This document shows, one piece after another, positions 1 through 5,811 of a stretch of DNA of 6,159 nucleotides (position 1 is the first letter of the stretch; each line of letters opens with the position of its first letter). The notes under the pieces are model-generated. The model worked only from the letters and a program-made list of their open reading frames with translations. It made no database searches and was not told the origin of the DNA. The translations under genes were made by a program, and so were the position numbers. The DNA comes from JAVBWO01 sp036677375 (GTDB lineage: Bacteria > Bacillota > Dehalobacteriia > UBA4068 > UBA4997): the NCBI GenBank assembly GCA_036677375.1, contig JAVBWO010000014.1:1-6159 (forward strand), written 5' to 3'.

Positions 1-507
1 CTTGCCCTCTGCGTGATACTGGTGGTGCTGATCGGGCAGCGGTTCCAGACACCCAATCCGGTGGATGCGCCCCTCCCGTCCCAAAGCTCCGAGGTGAGCG
101 ATGTGACGGTAGACCCGTCCGGGCCGGACAGCACAGAGAAAGAAAAAGAGGTCACCGTAACTCCGCCCGATACCACCCAGCCGGTGAGCACCGACAACGG
201 CGCGGTTTCCAGCGGCACGGAGCAGACCATTCAGGGCGATGTGAGCAAGCCGGAATATACCGAGGAACAGCTTCAAGACCCCACACAGAAGCCCAACGGC
301 GAAAAGGTCACCGAGCCTCCCGCGGCAGTCGACCATGACAAGGTGGAACAGCCGAAGGAAACCCCGAAACAGGAATCCTCCTCTAAACCCAGCAATGGCG
401 GAAACAGCATTCCTGGCTTTGATAACGTGCCAAACTTGGGCGAAAATCAAGTGATTGAGGGAAAAAGCGATGGCGACATCAACAAGCAAGTCGGTACGAT
501 GGACTAA
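1..507 (+). CDS. Membrane-anchored Pro/Thr/Glu-rich protein, DUF6550-like (5' end missing)
   Basis: The reading frame is open from base 1 and ends at TAA 505-507, so the true start lies left of the window; the GTG at 13 falls inside a membrane segment and is not a credible start. The visible 168 residues begin with the end of a hydrophobic helix (LALCVILVVLIG). A long low-complexity region rich in Pro, Thr, Glu, Asp, Ser and Lys follows, then a more ordered tail near residues 130-168 (GFDNVPNLGENQ and SDGDINKQVG). This is the layout of a single-pass protein with an extracellular, probably disordered stalk. From memory it matches the DUF6550 family found in conjugation modules of clostridial ICEs; no biochemical function is known to me. 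An intrinsic terminator follows directly, so it probably ends a transcription unit. The protein layout is seen; the family name is recall and could be wrong. Confidence 0.75.
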   Translation, partial: LALCVILVVLIGQRFQTPNPVDAPLPSQSSEVSDVTVDPSGPDSTEKEKEVTVTPPDTTQPVSTDNGAVSSGTEQTIQGDVSKPEYTEEQLQDPTQKPNGEKVTEPPAAVDHDKVEQPKETPKQESSSKPSNGGNSIPGFDNVPNLGENQVIEGKSDGDINKQVGTMD

Positions 508-527
508 AACTTAATACAATATATCCC

Positions 528-562
528 AAGAGCACGGTTGAAAAATACCGTGCTTTTATTTT
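528..562 (+). terminator. Intrinsic terminator between the DUF6550-like gene and the exported-protein gene
   Basis: An 11-bp stem pairs 528-538 with 547-557 (core AGCACGGT/ACCGTGCT, one G-T pair at 530/555) around an 8-nt loop. The 3' arm runs into TTTTATTTT (554-562). It lies 20 nt after the upstream stop codon. The next gene's ribosome site starts only 11 nt after the T-tract, leaving no room for a promoter, so partial read-through is needed to express the next gene. Confidence 0.8.
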
Positions 563-572
563 GCAAAAACAC

Positions 573-579
573 AGGAGGG
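573..579 (+). promoter_or_regulatory. Ribosome binding site of the exported-protein gene
   Basis: AGGAGGG lies 4 nt before ATG 584. It is a near-perfect Shine-Dalgarno sequence with slightly short spacing, and it fixes the start at the codon that opens a clear signal peptide. Confidence 0.8.
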
Positions 580-583
580 CAAA

Positions 584-2269
584 ATGAAAAAATTACTTTT
601 GAGAGCCCTGCCGCTGTTCCTCGTTTTGTGTCTGCTCTGCCCGATGACTGCGCTTGCCGACACCGGCGGCAGCGGAAACATTGACGGCGGTGGCGGCGGG
701 ATGGGTCAGGGAACCAGCACCAATTCATGGAGTCCCGGTAATGAAGGTGTACGTGTCACGGTGGTTCGCGCAAGCGACCATGCGGTAGTTACTACTCCCA
801 TTGATTTAAGCAATAAGTCCCCATCATCTTCGATTTATCATTTCGGAAAGGTCAGCAAAATACAGTACAACAATGGCAGGAACTTGCAAGCTGTCCAAGG
901 CGGTTATACCACCATAAAACCACCTCAGGCAATTCCAAAAGTTATCAGTACCAATGGCAGCAATAATATTGATGCACTCAAGAAATACTTTTGCTCTGAG
1001 TTTTTGGTGCAACTCATCGCAAATCACACTGGCATGGACTACGATGTTCTGATTGGCGGTGAGTACAAGTTGCTCCTTGAACCCTTTGCCTTTTATAAAT
1101 TTGAGGGCAATATGTTTGCCACCACCGCTACTGAAGCGGCGCTCTATGATGAGCAGACCAGCGGCCTGTTAAGGCGGCGCATGGTATCCCTAACCCACAA
1201 GAATCTGCCGCTGGCCATGTTCCTGGAGGTAAGCGATCTCGGCTATCCCGCATGGGGAGGCAGCAAAACCAGCGCCGCCACCAATGCGGATATCAAGTCC
1301 AGCCTTGGGCTTGGCATCGTCCGCTTTGAGGAAAAGCCGGAGGAACCGCAGATTGACGCCTACGATTATGAGTACCGGGTCAACACCGACGTCATCACGG
1401 CGGTGCGCATCAGCGGTGGCCAGTCCGACCCTGACAGCCCCACCCGTGTCAGCTTCAACATTGGCGGCCAGACCTACAACGTGGGCAATGTTTATTACCC
1501 TGAAGGCGACAGCCAGCTTGCGTGGGTGAAATGGAGAACCCCTGATACCGAGCAGAACATGACCATTGAAGTGACGGTGTCCGGCCCCGGCAGCACGGCG
1601 AAAACGACCCTCAACGTAAAAATCGTTGACCTTGATAAGAACCCGCCGCCCAATCCCGTAGCCGATGACCGCAATGACAGCTTCTCCCGCACTTCTGTTC
1701 CAAGCAGAGCGGTGAAAAGCACGGCAAGCTGGAGTGTCTGGCGCCCGTGGTGGCAGGAATATTGGGTATGGCATGGGGATGATGAGGACGGATACTGGTG
1801 TGACCATGGATGGTGGGAATTTGATCTGGATCGCTACAGCGCCAGTCTAACCGCAGCCATGAGCATCCAGTGCGATGATAAAAATCCCACCGCCAGCGGA
1901 AGAGTTATGAAGTCAGGATACGGTATCAACCAGACCGTCACCGGGAGTGTCAGCTCCAGCCAAAGCTCGGCGGTTACCCAGCCGCAGAATGCGGTCAGCT
2001 ATTTCCCTGAATTCGGCTACGAAGCCTACTGGCGGCTCTTGGATCGTATGGGATCGGGGCGGTTTGAATTTCAGAAAAATCCCTATTCCACCTACAAGAA
2101 TCGGACTCATTTCAGCCCCATCTGGATGCTGGACGGCGCCTATACCGTCAACACATGGCTCATAGATGCGTGGACGCCCGATGGGATGCTGTCCGCCAAC
2201 CTGACCGACAGCCTGACTATCCGCGGCAATCTGTGGCAGGATTGGCACGCCGGTCCCATCCAGCCGTAA
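584..2269 (+). CDS. Large exported protein of the conjugation cluster, function unknown
   Basis: 561 residues. Residues 1-25 form a Sec signal peptide (MKK, a Leu-rich core, cleavage site TALA|D), so the protein is exported. The mature N-terminus is Gly-rich (28-40). Residues about 50-250 have no fold I recognise. Residues about 255-350 are rich in alternating beta-type segments (VITAVRISGG, MTIEVTVSGPG, LNVKIVDL) and look like an Ig-like/beta-sandwich domain. A Pro-rich linker follows (353-358), then a Trp-rich segment at 383-411 with nine Trp, and a C-terminal part with scattered Tyr and Trp. There is no sortase motif or C-terminal membrane helix, so retention at the surface would need a partner. 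The mature part has three Cys (137, 406, 430). The gene sits between two conjugation-linked genes, and its stop overlaps the next gene's ribosome site. A role at the donor cell surface, such as mating-pair contact, is inference only. The segment at about 780-1110 is more AT-rich than the rest. Confidence 0.85.
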   Translation: MKKLLLRALPLFLVLCLLCPMTALADTGGSGNIDGGGGGMGQGTSTNSWSPGNEGVRVTVVRASDHAVVTTPIDLSNKSPSSSIYHFGKVSKIQYNNGRNLQAVQGGYTTIKPPQAIPKVISTNGSNNIDALKKYFCSEFLVQLIANHTGMDYDVLIGGEYKLLLEPFAFYKFEGNMFATTATEAALYDEQTSGLLRRRMVSLTHKNLPLAMFLEVSDLGYPAWGGSKTSAATNADIKSSLGLGIVRFEEKPEEPQIDAYDYEYRVNTDVITAVRISGGQSDPDSPTRVSFNIGGQTYNVGNVYYPEGDSQLAWVKWRTPDTEQNMTIEVTVSGPGSTAKTTLNVKIVDLDKNPPPNPVADDRNDSFSRTSVPSRAVKSTASWSVWRPWWQEYWVWHGDDEDGYWCDHGWWEFDLDRYSASLTAAMSIQCDDKNPTASGRVMKSGYGINQTVTGSVSSSQSSAVTQPQNAVSYFPEFGYEAYWRLLDRMGSGRFEFQKNPYSTYKNRTHFSPIWMLDGAYTVNTWLIDAWTPDGMLSANLTDSLTIRGNLWQDWHAGPIQP

Positions 2270-2276
2270 AGGAGGG
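2268..2276 (+). promoter_or_regulatory. Ribosome binding site of the ART-like gene, overlapping the upstream stop
   Basis: AAAGGAGGG shares bases with the TAA stop at 2267-2269 and lies 6 nt before ATG 2283. This points to co-transcription and probable translational coupling of the two genes. Confidence 0.8.
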
Positions 2277-2282
2277 ACGAGG

Positions 2283-2753
2283 ATGGCATATGAACGCATT
2301 GAGGCTCCAAAAGGCAGCGTGTACCACTACACAAAAACGGATCGGCTGGAGGCAATTCTCAAGGATGGCCGCATCCGGCGGTTCGGAGATCGGGAGTGCT
2401 GGTTCTGCACCTCTCTTGCAGATACCCTGCGGCTTATGGAAATGACCGTCATGCAGGAGGGGCATCCTTACGTGGATGTGCAGGGCTTCTGGCGGAAATA
2501 CCCCGCTTTTGTGCCGGAGGATTATGTGATTCTCCAGCTGGAGCCGCGCTATCAGAACGGCGATTGGGTGCGCTGGAATCAGGAGCTGCCGCCCGGCTGT
2601 TCCGCTGAGCTCCTTGCACAAGCGAAGGAATTCAGTGCGCTGAAAAAAGGATTTCGGGGCGACCTGAAGTTTTACCAAAACCCGCAAGTGCTTGCGGTAG
2701 CTCCGCTTTTGGAGGAACAGACTCCGGGCATGGACATGACCATGCAGCTATAA
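2283..2753 (+). CDS. 156-residue protein with a possible ADP-ribosyltransferase-like or DUF2971-like N-terminus
   Basis: Starts at ATG 2283 behind a strong ribosome site, 13 nt after the exported-protein gene. There is no signal peptide or membrane segment, so it is cytoplasmic. The N-terminus has the pattern VYHYTKTDRLEAILKDGRI (13-31) followed by WFCTS (40-44) and a helix. Hydrophobic-x-HYT, then a helix ending in I-L-x-x-G, is the opening seen in DUF2971 proteins and, more loosely, in ADP-ribosyltransferase-like folds such as DarT and Tpt1/KptA, where an early His binds NAD. A strand-like segment with an acidic residue (YVILQLEPRY, 81-90) and a charged C-terminal half (111-145) follow. I cannot identify a full catalytic set, so activity is unproven. 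Its position inside a transfer operon suggests an accessory or host-directed role rather than a structural one. The ORF itself is certain; the family is a guess from pattern. Confidence 0.75.
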   Translation: MAYERIEAPKGSVYHYTKTDRLEAILKDGRIRRFGDRECWFCTSLADTLRLMEMTVMQEGHPYVDVQGFWRKYPAFVPEDYVILQLEPRYQNGDWVRWNQELPPGCSAELLAQAKEFSALKKGFRGDLKFYQNPQVLAVAPLLEEQTPGMDMTMQL

Positions 2754-2764
2754 AAACAGAAAAA

Positions 2765-2800
2765 GAACAAGGCGGCGGGAGCGATCCTGCGGCCTTGTTC
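2765..2800 (+). terminator. Long intergenic hairpin, terminator- or attenuator-like
   Basis: A 9-bp perfect outer stem (GAACAAGGC 2765-2773 / GCCTTGTTC 2792-2800) is separated by a G-G mismatch from an inner 6-bp stem (2775-2780/2785-2790, one G-T pair) closed by a GCGA (GNRA-type) loop. It starts 11 nt after the stop of the ART-like gene. The 3' flank is CTCATTTC, not a true T-run, so it may act as a weak terminator, an mRNA-stabilising end, or a processing site. The DUF3852-like gene's ribosome site begins about 10 nt later. Confidence 0.55.
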
Positions 2801-2823
2801 CTCATTTCGGAAAGGTGGTCTTT

Positions 2824-3162
2824 ATGAAAAGATATAAAAAAATCGCGCTGGCACTCACGCTCGTTCTCATGGTAAGCCTGCTGTTTGGCACAACCGCTTT
2901 TGCGGCAAACGGCGACGTGGCCGGGGCGATTGAGGGAACGTGGAACGATGCCTCCGGGCAAATCAAGACGGTGGTCAACAAGGTGGTGTTCCCTGCAATC
3001 GACTTGATTCTGGCGGTGTTTTTCTTTGCCAAACTTGGGATGGCGTACTTCGATTATCGCAAACATGGGCAGTTTGAGTGGGCGGCGCCCGCCATTCTGT
3101 TCGCCTGCTTGGTGTTCACTCTCACGGCGCCGACCTATATCTGGACTATACTCGGGATGTGA
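2824..3162 (+). CDS. VirB2-like small membrane protein, DUF3852-like
   Basis: 112 residues from ATG 2824, chosen because GGAAAGG (2809-2815) is suitably spaced before it; the in-frame GTG at 2815 overlaps that site and is rejected. Residues 1-27 are a signal peptide (KRYKK, hydrophobic core, cleavage TAFA|A). The mature part has a short polar stretch (NGDVAGAIEGTW), a first membrane helix at about 54-76, a short basic/polar loop (DYRKHGQFEW), and a second helix at about 87-109. A signal peptide plus two helices with a short loop is the layout of VirB2/TrbC-type pilin-like subunits of type IV secretion systems. From memory the sequence matches DUF3852, common in clostridial ICE transfer modules. 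A role as a membrane component of the mating channel is inference from layout and context. The next + strand transfer genes usual in such modules are absent, so the operon is cut or rearranged just after this gene. Confidence 0.85.
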   Translation: MKRYKKIALALTLVLMVSLLFGTTAFAANGDVAGAIEGTWNDASGQIKTVVNKVVFPAIDLILAVFFFAKLGMAYFDYRKHGQFEWAAPAILFACLVFTLTAPTYIWTILGM

Positions 3163-3164
3163 CT

Positions 3165-3209
3165 GTAAAACAAAAAGTAGGCAACCCGAGCCTGATAGCA
3201 AGGTTTGCC
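3165..3209 (-). terminator. Possible terminator for the minus-strand DUF5131 transcript
   Basis: Read on the minus strand, GGCAAACC (3209-3202) pairs with GGTTGCC (3186-3180) with one bulged base and a 15-nt loop. The tract TACTTTTTGTTTT (3179-3167) follows. It lies about 130 nt beyond the stop of the DUF5131-like gene and just after the end of the convergent DUF3852-like gene. The T-tract is good, but the stem is short and imperfect. The rest of 3163-3339 shows no gene. Confidence 0.35.
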
Positions 3210-3339
3210 CATATTTTCATAGTAATCGTGATTAGTTTTGGTAGAACCGATTTAGTCTCAATAAGCTGTCTGCTCATTTGGTTCATACAGAATATTTGTT
3301 AAACAAAATAGGCAATAATGCTTTACTCCATTGATTTGA

Positions 3340-4062
3340 TCAGAACAACCTTTTCCCATCTGAAATATCAATATCGAGCTCTTTTGCCACACTGTTTTGC
3401 TTAAATGGATTTATTTTTTCCACTACACCGTCACGTTTGAAAAGTGAGCCTGTATTCTTGAACCAAAAGGTTACATCTGCTGTTACGCATTGTTCACGGA
3501 TATTAAGTACCCAATCATAATCGCACATACGGGCTTCTCGTCCTGTTTCGCCGCCAACGGTAACATGGTCTATGCCATCAAGATATGGTGTTAAATCTAT
3601 CGCTTCTAAAAGTGGGGCGCAGGCAATAAAGCGCCGCTTTATCGGATAGGATAAAAAGAGCGGAAGCCTGTAATCGGCGAGTGTTTGATTTTCGGCAGTA
3701 CAGCCAATATTCACATTGTCATAGCCTGTACCCCAATCAGACGGAAGCGATTGGGGGAAACGGTCAATTCGCTTTGTTAAAATCAAGAAATCAATATCTG
3801 TTCTTTCCTTGATGATAGCCCAAATGTCTTTACGCCACTCGTCTGCTTCTGGCAGGAAAAAGTCAGTCGCAAAACAGGTTGGAAGAATTTTGTTGCCTTT
3901 GATATTGTATTCTCCCTTTGCATTTTTCCTTGCGGGCCAATCAAATTTATCTGTTTTTTGTATTGTGCTTTGACCATAGCGTTTTGCATACGGCCCATAA
4001 AAATAGCAATTTGTACAGCCATCACTTATCTTGTAACAGCCTGTCCATGGCTCCCAGTTCAT
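3340..4062 (-). CDS. DUF5131 / phage Gp37-Gp68-type three-Cys-motif protein
   Basis: 240 residues from ATG at 4062, chosen because AGAGGAGG (4076-4069) lies 6 nt upstream and the protein then opens with the family-typical MNWEPWTGC. An in-frame ATG at 4110 would add 16 atypical residues and lacks this support. Cysteines at 9, 16 and 19 form the C-x6-C-x2-C cluster of the family (TGCYKISDGCTNCY), which is radical-SAM-like in character. Other family signatures are FATDFFL (64-70), LTKRIDRF (95-102), NIGCTAENQ (118-126), VGGETGREAR (169-178) and the C-terminal FWFKNTG (199-205). Length fits the family. The family is widespread in phages and mobile elements; a cluster-binding or redox role is inferred and no substrate is established. 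Relatives often sit beside a 'three-Cys-motif partner' (TcmP) gene, which is absent here. The neighbour 54 nt upstream is the DUF7662-like gene, probably co-transcribed. Composition is AT-richer than the conjugation genes. Confidence 0.9.
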   Translation of the reverse strand: MNWEPWTGCYKISDGCTNCYFYGPYAKRYGQSTIQKTDKFDWPARKNAKGEYNIKGNKILPTCFATDFFLPEADEWRKDIWAIIKERTDIDFLILTKRIDRFPQSLPSDWGTGYDNVNIGCTAENQTLADYRLPLFLSYPIKRRFIACAPLLEAIDLTPYLDGIDHVTVGGETGREARMCDYDWVLNIREQCVTADVTFWFKNTGSLFKRDGVVEKINPFKQNSVAKELDIDISDGKRLF

Positions 4063-4116
4063 AGTATTCCTCCTCTTGGATGGGTGAAGCCGATGATGGC
4101 AGAAACGCACCGCTTG

Positions 4117-4323
4117 TCAAGTGCAGCGTTTGAACGTCACCGTCTGTGCCTTCATGGAGATCTTATCCACCTCATAGCCGTAGACGGGCAGCTCCTTCTT
4201 GAAGGTTAAAAAGGCGTGGTCGATGGGAAAGCCCAGAATCTGTTCAATCTCGGCATAGGTCAGCGCGAAGCTGTTCTCCGTGCGTTGACCTATCGCCTTC
4301 CAAAGCGGCTCATATTTACTCAT
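4117..4323 (-). CDS. Small DUF7662-like protein (68 residues)
   Basis: Starts at ATG 4323 behind GGAGGAGA (about 7 nt spacing) and ends at TGA 4119-4117; an in-frame ATG at 4392 would run through the preceding terminator and is not used. The sequence has MSKYEPLWKAI at the N-terminus, then LTYAEIEQILGFPIDHAFL (21-39), YGYEVDKISM (48-57) and TVTF (61-64). From memory this matches the short DUF7662 family common in Firmicutes, where the AEIE-x-ILG-x-P block looks like a small helix-turn-helix-type fold. Function is unknown; nucleic-acid binding is only a structural guess. It lies 66 nt after the VOC gene, from which a strong terminator separates it, and 54 nt before the DUF5131-like gene, with which it likely forms a unit. 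The gene is visibly more GC-rich than its minus-strand neighbours, suggesting a separate origin. Confidence 0.8.
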   Translation of the reverse strand: MSKYEPLWKAIGQRTENSFALTYAEIEQILGFPIDHAFLTFKKELPVYGYEVDKISMKAQTVTFKRCT

Positions 4324-4349
4324 TGTCCGTCTCCTCCAATCTTGTTTGG

Positions 4350-4382
4350 AATAAAATAGCGGCTTTGGTTTACCAAAGCCGC
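4350..4382 (-). terminator. Intrinsic terminator after the VOC gene
   Basis: On the minus strand a perfect 10-bp GC-rich stem (GCGGCTTTGG, 4382-4373, with CCAAAGCCGC, 4368-4359) closes a 4-nt loop, and TATTTTATT (4358-4350) follows. It begins 6 nt after the VOC stop codon, ending the AraC-VOC unit. The plus-strand 3' flank has no T-run, so the signal is one-directional. Confidence 0.85.
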
Positions 4383-4388
4383 CGTGTA

Positions 4389-4859
4389 TCACATACTAAA
4401 GCCTAACGCATACTGTTTTACAACCTCAAGAGGGAACATTGTGCGTGTAGCAACTTCTTCTGCCGACATGCCTTGATTAAAAAAGCGTTTGATAACCGTG
4501 GTCATATCCTCTGCAATTTCTACAATGTGCTTGTCGGGGTCATATACCCGAATATCACGCTGCCCCCACGGGTATTCTTTGATTTCGTGTACCCACTGCA
4601 AACTGGATATGCTTTTTAGTTTGGCGTATACCTTGTCTAAATCTTCCACTTCAAAATAAACTTGAAAGTTGTGCGATTGCTCTTTCACGCTATCGACTGA
4701 TATGCCAACGAGTTCGGCATATCCTTGTTGCAGAGAAAACCCCTCAAAGGTCACATGTACGCCAATATCCATTACCGCGTTTTGATGAAGCACCTTTTCA
4801 TAAAAATGTTTCGATGCGGCTATATCCTTAACCGCTAAAAGACAACCTTGATATTTCAT
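4389..4859 (-). CDS. VOC-superfamily (glyoxalase/bleomycin-resistance fold) protein
   Basis: 156 residues from ATG 4859. The first half opens MKYQGCLLAVKDIAASKHFYEKVL as VOC proteins do (beta strand, then helix with S-x-x-FY). The second half repeats the module: FQVYFEVEDLDKVYAKLK (65-82), then RDIRVYDPDKHIVEIAED (101-118). E70 and E114 occupy positions that often bind metal in this fold; the usual first-strand His/Gln position may be Q4, so metal binding and catalysis are possible but uncertain. Residues 119-156 extend beyond the fold and look like a helix-turn-helix (MSAEEVATRTMFPLEVVKQYA). The family includes glyoxalase I, dioxygenases, and drug-binding and thiol-transfer resistance proteins; nothing here decides the substrate. 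The start lies 3 nt after the AraC stop, with its ribosome site (AAAGGGG) inside the AraC 3' end, so the two are coupled and the regulator probably controls this gene. Confidence 0.88.
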   Translation of the reverse strand: MKYQGCLLAVKDIAASKHFYEKVLHQNAVMDIGVHVTFEGFSLQQGYAELVGISVDSVKEQSHNFQVYFEVEDLDKVYAKLKSISSLQWVHEIKEYPWGQRDIRVYDPDKHIVEIAEDMTTVIKRFFNQGMSAEEVATRTMFPLEVVKQYALGFSM

Positions 4860-4862
4860 TTT

Positions 4863-5699
4863 TCAATCCCCCTTTGAGGATAGTGTATCGTATATCTCTG
4901 TGCCGTCATAGTAAAAATCCGACATTGTTTTCAGATACTTTTGTGGGGTAACGCCACTGATAGCCTTGAAATCTTTATCAAAATGGGCTTGGTCGAAATA
5001 TCCAGCTTGTTGCGACAATGCCGCAAAAAAGCAAGGCGATTTTTGAATGTGCTTTAATACATAATTAAAGCGAGTTAAGCGTATAAAGTCCTTAACATTC
5101 ATCCCAATTTGCACAAGAAACAAGCGGTTTAGCTGTCGCCCACTATAATGGGATTGTCTGGCAACTTCTTTCACTTGTATTTGTCCATAATTATCAGAAA
5201 TCACTTTGGTTGCCAACACCAAAGAGTCCGAAACAACATGCTTTTCCATGCGTCGGTATAAAATTTCCTCACAAGTATTCACCAAATCGGATACAGTTTT
5301 TGATGCTACAAAAGCCTGATGCAGCGAATAAAACAGCTCATTGTCAATATCCTCAAGCGTCAGTCGTTTATCTGCAAACTCCGCTTGGCTTTGACGAGTA
5401 ATTTGATACAAACCATAGGGAGAAAGTTGTACAAGCAATAGGACATGATAACTATTTGGTTCCATTCCTAACAATACCGGGGTTAAAGATGCTCCCCACA
5501 GTTCAGCAATGACTGCGTTTCCGTCAAAAGCAAGCGACAATGTTCCGCAAGCGTTAGGCATAAGCGTATATTGTGCGGTAAATGTATTATTCGATGGAAA
5601 TACGACGTTGTAATATTGAATATATTTTCTCAGCCCCACATGCGAGGGGAATATATTGAATTGCTTGTTATCTTTTATAATCAAATTATTCCCCCTCAT
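4863..5699 (-). CDS. AraC-family transcriptional regulator
   Basis: 278 residues from ATG 5699. Residues about 15-100 form an N-terminal sensing region of the DUF6597-like type often seen in AraC proteins (LRKYIQYYNVVFPS, then LMPNACGTLSLAFDG). Residues about 163-257 are the double helix-turn-helix domain: first HTH IQVKEVARQSHYSGRQLNRLF (174-194, slightly variable), second ending in AGYFDQAHFDKDFKAISG (232-249) and TPQKYLK (251-257), the standard AraC signature. Start choice is unsure: TTG 5705 and ATG 5699 have no good ribosome site, whereas AGGGGG (5696-5691) lies 6 nt before an in-frame TTG at 5684, which would give 273 residues. The gene is preceded by a good promoter about 120 nt upstream and leads the coupled VOC gene. 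The ligand is unknown; small-molecule-responsive activation of the VOC gene is inference. It is clearly AT-rich compared with the conjugation genes. Confidence 0.92.
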   Translation of the reverse strand: MRGNNLIIKDNKQFNIFPSHVGLRKYIQYYNVVFPSNNTFTAQYTLMPNACGTLSLAFDGNAVIAELWGASLTPVLLGMEPNSYHVLLLVQLSPYGLYQITRQSQAEFADKRLTLEDIDNELFYSLHQAFVASKTVSDLVNTCEEILYRRMEKHVVSDSLVLATKVISDNYGQIQVKEVARQSHYSGRQLNRLFLVQIGMNVKDFIRLTRFNYVLKHIQKSPCFFAALSQQAGYFDQAHFDKDFKAISGVTPQKYLKTMSDFYYDGTEIYDTLSSKGD

Positions 5700-5761
5700 C
5701 TTCAAAGTAAAGTTTTCATTATGTTTATCCGCCTAATGCGAATCAAGCAAATATAAATACA

Positions 5762-5772
5762 CCCCTTCGGGG
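5762..5772 (-). other. Short GC-rich hairpin in the AraC mRNA leader
   Basis: CCCC-GAA-GGGG on the minus strand, standing out in an AT-rich leader and followed by TGTATTTATATTT. The stem is only 4 bp plus a possible wobble pair, so it would be a weak terminator at best. On the plus strand it reads C(TTCG)G and is followed by CAAATTTTT. Confidence 0.3.
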
Positions 5773-5811
5773 CAAATTTTTCCTCACTACCGTTTCAAAA
5801 AAGTTTTACTC

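Noticed and set aside
1190..1807. 205-codon minus-strand open frame
   Set aside because: It lies entirely inside the exported-protein gene, has no ribosome site, and its Arg/Val/Gly-rich translation is typical of an antisense shadow of GC-rich coding DNA.
2217..2687. 156-codon minus-strand open frame
   Set aside because: It mirrors the ART-like gene on the other strand and has no independent start signal.
2815..2823. GTG start 3 codons upstream for the VirB2-like protein
   Set aside because: It overlaps the purine-rich ribosome site; ATG 2824 is correctly spaced and gives a normal signal peptide.
2632..3201. 189-codon minus-strand open frame across the ART-like and VirB2-like genes
   Set aside because: It is antisense to two well-supported genes with clear ribosome sites; the translation has no fold-like pattern.
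3078..3302. Plus-strand frame running out of the VirB2-like gene into the spacer
   Set aside because: It starts inside a confident gene in another frame and has no ribosome site; the spacer part is low-complexity.
3295..3307. Near-palindrome TTTGTT-A-AACAAA
   Set aside because: A one-base centre cannot form a hairpin loop, it is simple A/T sequence, and it is not placed at any promoter I can see.
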